Below are positions 17,558-20,148 of a stretch of DNA of 20,148 nt, piece by piece. A program made the translations under genes and the position numbers. The stretch comes from Zancudomyces culisetae (taxonomy: Eukaryota > Kickxellomycota > Harpellomycetes > Harpellales > Legeriomycetaceae), in NCBI GenBank assembly GCA_001969505.1, contig LSSK01001467.1, forward strand, positions 1 through 20,148. Reading direction: 5' to 3'. The notes under the pieces are model-generated. The model ran no database searches. It was given only the letters and a program-made list of their open reading frames with translations, and was not told the origin of the DNA. Each line of letters begins with the position of its first letter. Positions within the stretch are counted from its first letter, which is position 1.

Positions 17558-19243
17558 TCAAAGATGTAGTTGTCCTACATGTTCACTGGTAGCTCCCTGG
17601 CAGGTAGACTTTACACAAAATTTAGTAATTTTACTAAGACCAGAAAATATTTTTTCATTCCCTTCACTTTCTAGCAGATCAAGGTATCTCATTATCATTT
17701 CGTTCTCCAACTAAAATATAAACGTAGATGGATTGGGGTATTATATTAAAAAATTAAAGTCAAGAATGTTCAGGTACATGGGTAGATGTGACTGGGAATG
17801 GAATGATGAGATTTTTATTTTATCTTTCTTTTTTTACTTGTATTTGGCTCAGTTCAATTTTATAAAAAAGCGGCAGTGGTTCTGGTATTAAAAAAAAAGC
17901 ATATTCTAGTAGGTTAACAGTATGAAAACGGCAGAAAGTAAGAGCAGTAAACATGTTTTTTCTCTAGGCGGTTGTCTGATAATACCGCAGCAGATGTTCA
18001 TCAGATATTGTTCCGTTCGAAAAAAAAGGCGAGTAAAATGCAATTACTTGCGCTGAAACTTTCATGAAATGAACTATCTTATTTTTTTTACCCATTTGAT
18101 TCAAATCAATATAGCCACCAATCCCTATTTTGTTGTAGTTTTCTATGTGATACAAGATGAATATAGTAATGATACCTGAGTGATAAAGATTCTATTTTAA
18201 AACTGTTAAAACAGTAATCAAATATTTGCTTACCACACACGCCACTGATTGCTATCATTTGAATAACGCTCGAACCATTCACACGTTTTTAGTTTATCGT
18301 GTCGAGATAAGATTTCACTTGTATTGATTGTAATCTATTTAGTGGTAATATCATTATTAGACCATCTTCAACAGATTATAATAAATTAAAACGGCGGCTG
18401 TATACTTACCCAGGGCATAGGAACCATGGATCTAATAACTTTTATATTTTCACAATTTAAATTGCAACTTGTTCACTAAGTCTATCAGTTTTCTACTAAG
18501 ATTGTATTAATAAGTTGGTTGTTTGAAGAATTTATAGTATTTCAAACTCTTGTTGAAAAGCGAGTGTAAATTGGTTTTTAGATATATTCAAAATGTCGAG
18601 GGAAAAACCCGTTTAATACATTTCAATTTAAGTATACTGAAACAATACAGTTGATGTTAACTTGTTATTTCAAGTCCGTTTATAATCAACTTTTAACTCG
18701 GTGGCTATCAAGGAAAAGGGGGGGAGGGGGGTGCGAGACCACTTACCCAATATTAAATAATAGTTTTATTATTGAAGAGTAGCAAACATCATATCTTGTA
18801 TGCCATATGTCCTAATATTAACATCGACCTACTGTAACAACGTCTACTGATGGCTATAAACTTTTTATGAGAAAAGATGGTGAGAATTATCCATCCTGTG
18901 AACATGGCCATCTGGAGTTACTGAGGCTCTTAATAGAAAAAACCACAATTCTGATAACATTATTATCACAAGTCTTATTAGGTGTTGTACCAAGCAAAGA
19001 TGATAAATATTTTATACTCCCTTCCAAAAGTATAGTGTCATGAACTGAAAGTTTCACTTCTAGCTATATTAACTCTGATGCTCGATTTCCATAATGTAAA
19101 CTTCAATAAAAGAGTAAAATAAAAAAGGATATACCATCTGCCGAGGAATATTACAAGTATTTCAATACCAATATTAGTATTCGTGTACCCGAACTTGGTA
19201 TTCTGATGTTCCCTCTCCTGCCTTTGTTTTCTGTCGAAGCCAT
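17558..19243 (-). CDS. Probable intron-rich gene, unidentified (exon model incomplete)
   Basis: Four consecutive exon candidates join in phase: 18811-18747 (DIWHTRYDVCYSSIIKLLFNI), 18467-18410 (CNLNCENIKVIRSMVPMPW), 18334-18234 (ITINTSEILSRHDK...WFERYSNDSNQWRV) and one starting at 18175 (YHYYIHL...). Two donors are GTAAGT and one is GTAAGC. A plausible start exon is 19243-19189 (MASTENKGRRGNIRIPSS), joining to 19059-18991 (VKLSVHDTILLEGSIKYLSSLL). A plausible last exon is 17710-17558 (contains YLDLLESEGNEKIFSGLSKITKF, stop TGA). The joins between 18991 and 18811 and between about 18155 and 17710 are unresolved; SDEHLLR at about 18010-17990 can join in phase to YLDLLESEG. I recognise no family. 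It could also be a decayed gene. Confidence 0.4.
18718..18731. repeat. G7-A-G6 run
   Basis: On the plus strand, seven G, an A and six G. In the sense of the candidate minus-strand gene it is a C-rich tract starting 15 nt downstream of a GTAAGT donor. Confidence 0.75.
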
Positions 19244-20148
19244 AGCTGTCCTTGATGATGTGGAACTTGAGTGAAAGGGTAATTGTAAGTATTGGAGTGT
19301 TAAATATATGGAATCTCTAATAGTTTTTATTTCACCAAAGAAAGCTACTGTATGAAAATAAAGATATATTAATAGAAAATGTCATAAATTGATACGTTTC
19401 TGTTCCTCTGCTTTTGTGGAAGTGTAAAATAATGGGTTGATTTGCGCTGTCAACTCAAAGTAGCCTAATTCTTCTACAAAATTGAATGTCAAGAATCAGT
19501 GTCAAGAAGAGTATGTTGTTTTTTTATATATATTCTATATCAAGAGGGATGAAAGTTTTTCGTGATTATTGTAAATTTGCTATATACGAAACGCAGTATA
19601 AAAAAAAACAAAATGAAAAGGAAAAGGAAAAGGGAAGATATTTTATTAAAAATCAATAAATATTACTTTTGAAAACATAAAAATATATAAATACATCAGT
19701 TATATACAAACTTAGAGACTACACAAATACATACTATTGAGGATTGTTTGTGTGGCGTACTAATTATTAGTGATAAGAATTATAGTTATACTGGTTTTTC
19801 AAATAGATGCTAAACCTGTAGGATACAAAACTAAAAGAAGATAAAGAAATATTTTACAAACAAAAACAAACAAAAACAAACAAAAACAAAGCAAAGAAAA
19901 GCAAAGAAAAGCAAAGTACACAATCCAGTTTAAAGTCAAACCCTACTTTTGATACTCGAGAAAAAAGTAAACATAGTCTATCGAAAGAAAAATCAATTAC
20001 AATACTTTTATACTGTTTTTTATGGTATTTGGTATACACCAAGAATATGTTTTAACTTTCTTGTTGAAATCAATAAACCCACAAGGAGAAAAAAAAACCA
20101 ATTAAATGACAAAGTAATTGTTAACAATCATTTCTAATTATTGATCTG
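19244..20148. other. A-rich 0.9-kb region without a recognised gene
   Basis: Upstream of the candidate gene above. Contains GAAAAG repeats (about 19613-19634), AATAAA-like sites near 19655, and the minisatellite described separately. Open frames are short and low-complexity. It may hold the end of a gene that lies mostly outside the window. Confidence 0.35.
19856..19917. repeat. ACAAACAAAA and GCAAAGAAAA minisatellites
   Basis: Three to four tandem units of ACAAACAAAA pass directly into three units of AAAGAAAAGC. Simple A-rich arrays like those inside the POT1 and SWD1 introns, in the same strand orientation. Confidence 0.85.

Noticed and set aside
18718-18731. G-quadruplex-forming element
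   Set aside because: Only two G runs, so no standard four-tract quadruplex; more simply a pyrimidine tract in the intron of the candidate minus-strand gene.
10000-20148. tRNA or rRNA genes
   Set aside because: No B-box-like GGTTCGAA with a plausible cloverleaf and no rRNA-like conserved stretch was seen on either strand.

Overview
The window is AT-rich nuclear DNA from a fungus. The genes carry short spliceosomal introns (77-199 bp where I can place them; GTAAGN, GTACAN or GTATGT-type donors, TAG/CAG acceptors). Four conserved eukaryotic genes can be rebuilt from spliced homology: a POT1-like telomere protein, MKT1, SWD1 (a COMPASS subunit) and a tafazzin (TAZ1). MKT1 and SWD1 in this form point to fungi. 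The AT-richness, the many introns and the secreted Thr-rich repeat protein would fit an early-diverging lineage such as the gut-dwelling Kickxellomycotina/Harpellales, but that placement is inference.

Layout. 1-1754 (-): POT1-like gene, 3' end outside the window. 1755-2241: divergent promoter. 2242-4741 (+): MKT1, with a 22-nt first exon. 4905-6695 (-): SWD1, four exons, convergent with MKT1. 7231-8807 (-): tafazzin, six exons, including a 19-nt micro-exon that carries the catalytic histidine. 8808-10230: no confident gene. 10349-10903 (+): a small secreted pre-pro-protein with five 9-residue acidic repeats, a Lys-Arg site and a basic Cys-containing C-terminal domain. 10904-12166: nothing recognised. 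12167-15700 (-): a 1177-residue secreted protein with three Cys-rich modules and a very long Thr-rich repeat array. 15701-19243: two weakly supported intron-containing genes on the minus strand in otherwise featureless DNA. 19244-20148: A-rich DNA with minisatellite-like arrays.

The left half (1-8807) is a compact housekeeping block for telomere capping, translation/mRNA regulation, H3K4 methylation and cardiolipin remodelling. The right half is gene-poor and holds two tail-to-tail secreted, repeat-bearing proteins that look like cell-surface or host-interaction factors. The observations I rate highest are the Cys modules of the 1177-residue protein, which resemble arthropod-type inhibitor modules and in one case have lost a Cys pair together; its 390-bp higher-order repeat; the pre-pro architecture of the small secreted protein; the tafazzin micro-exon and candidate poison exon; and a mid-gene purine/pyrimidine switch in MKT1.
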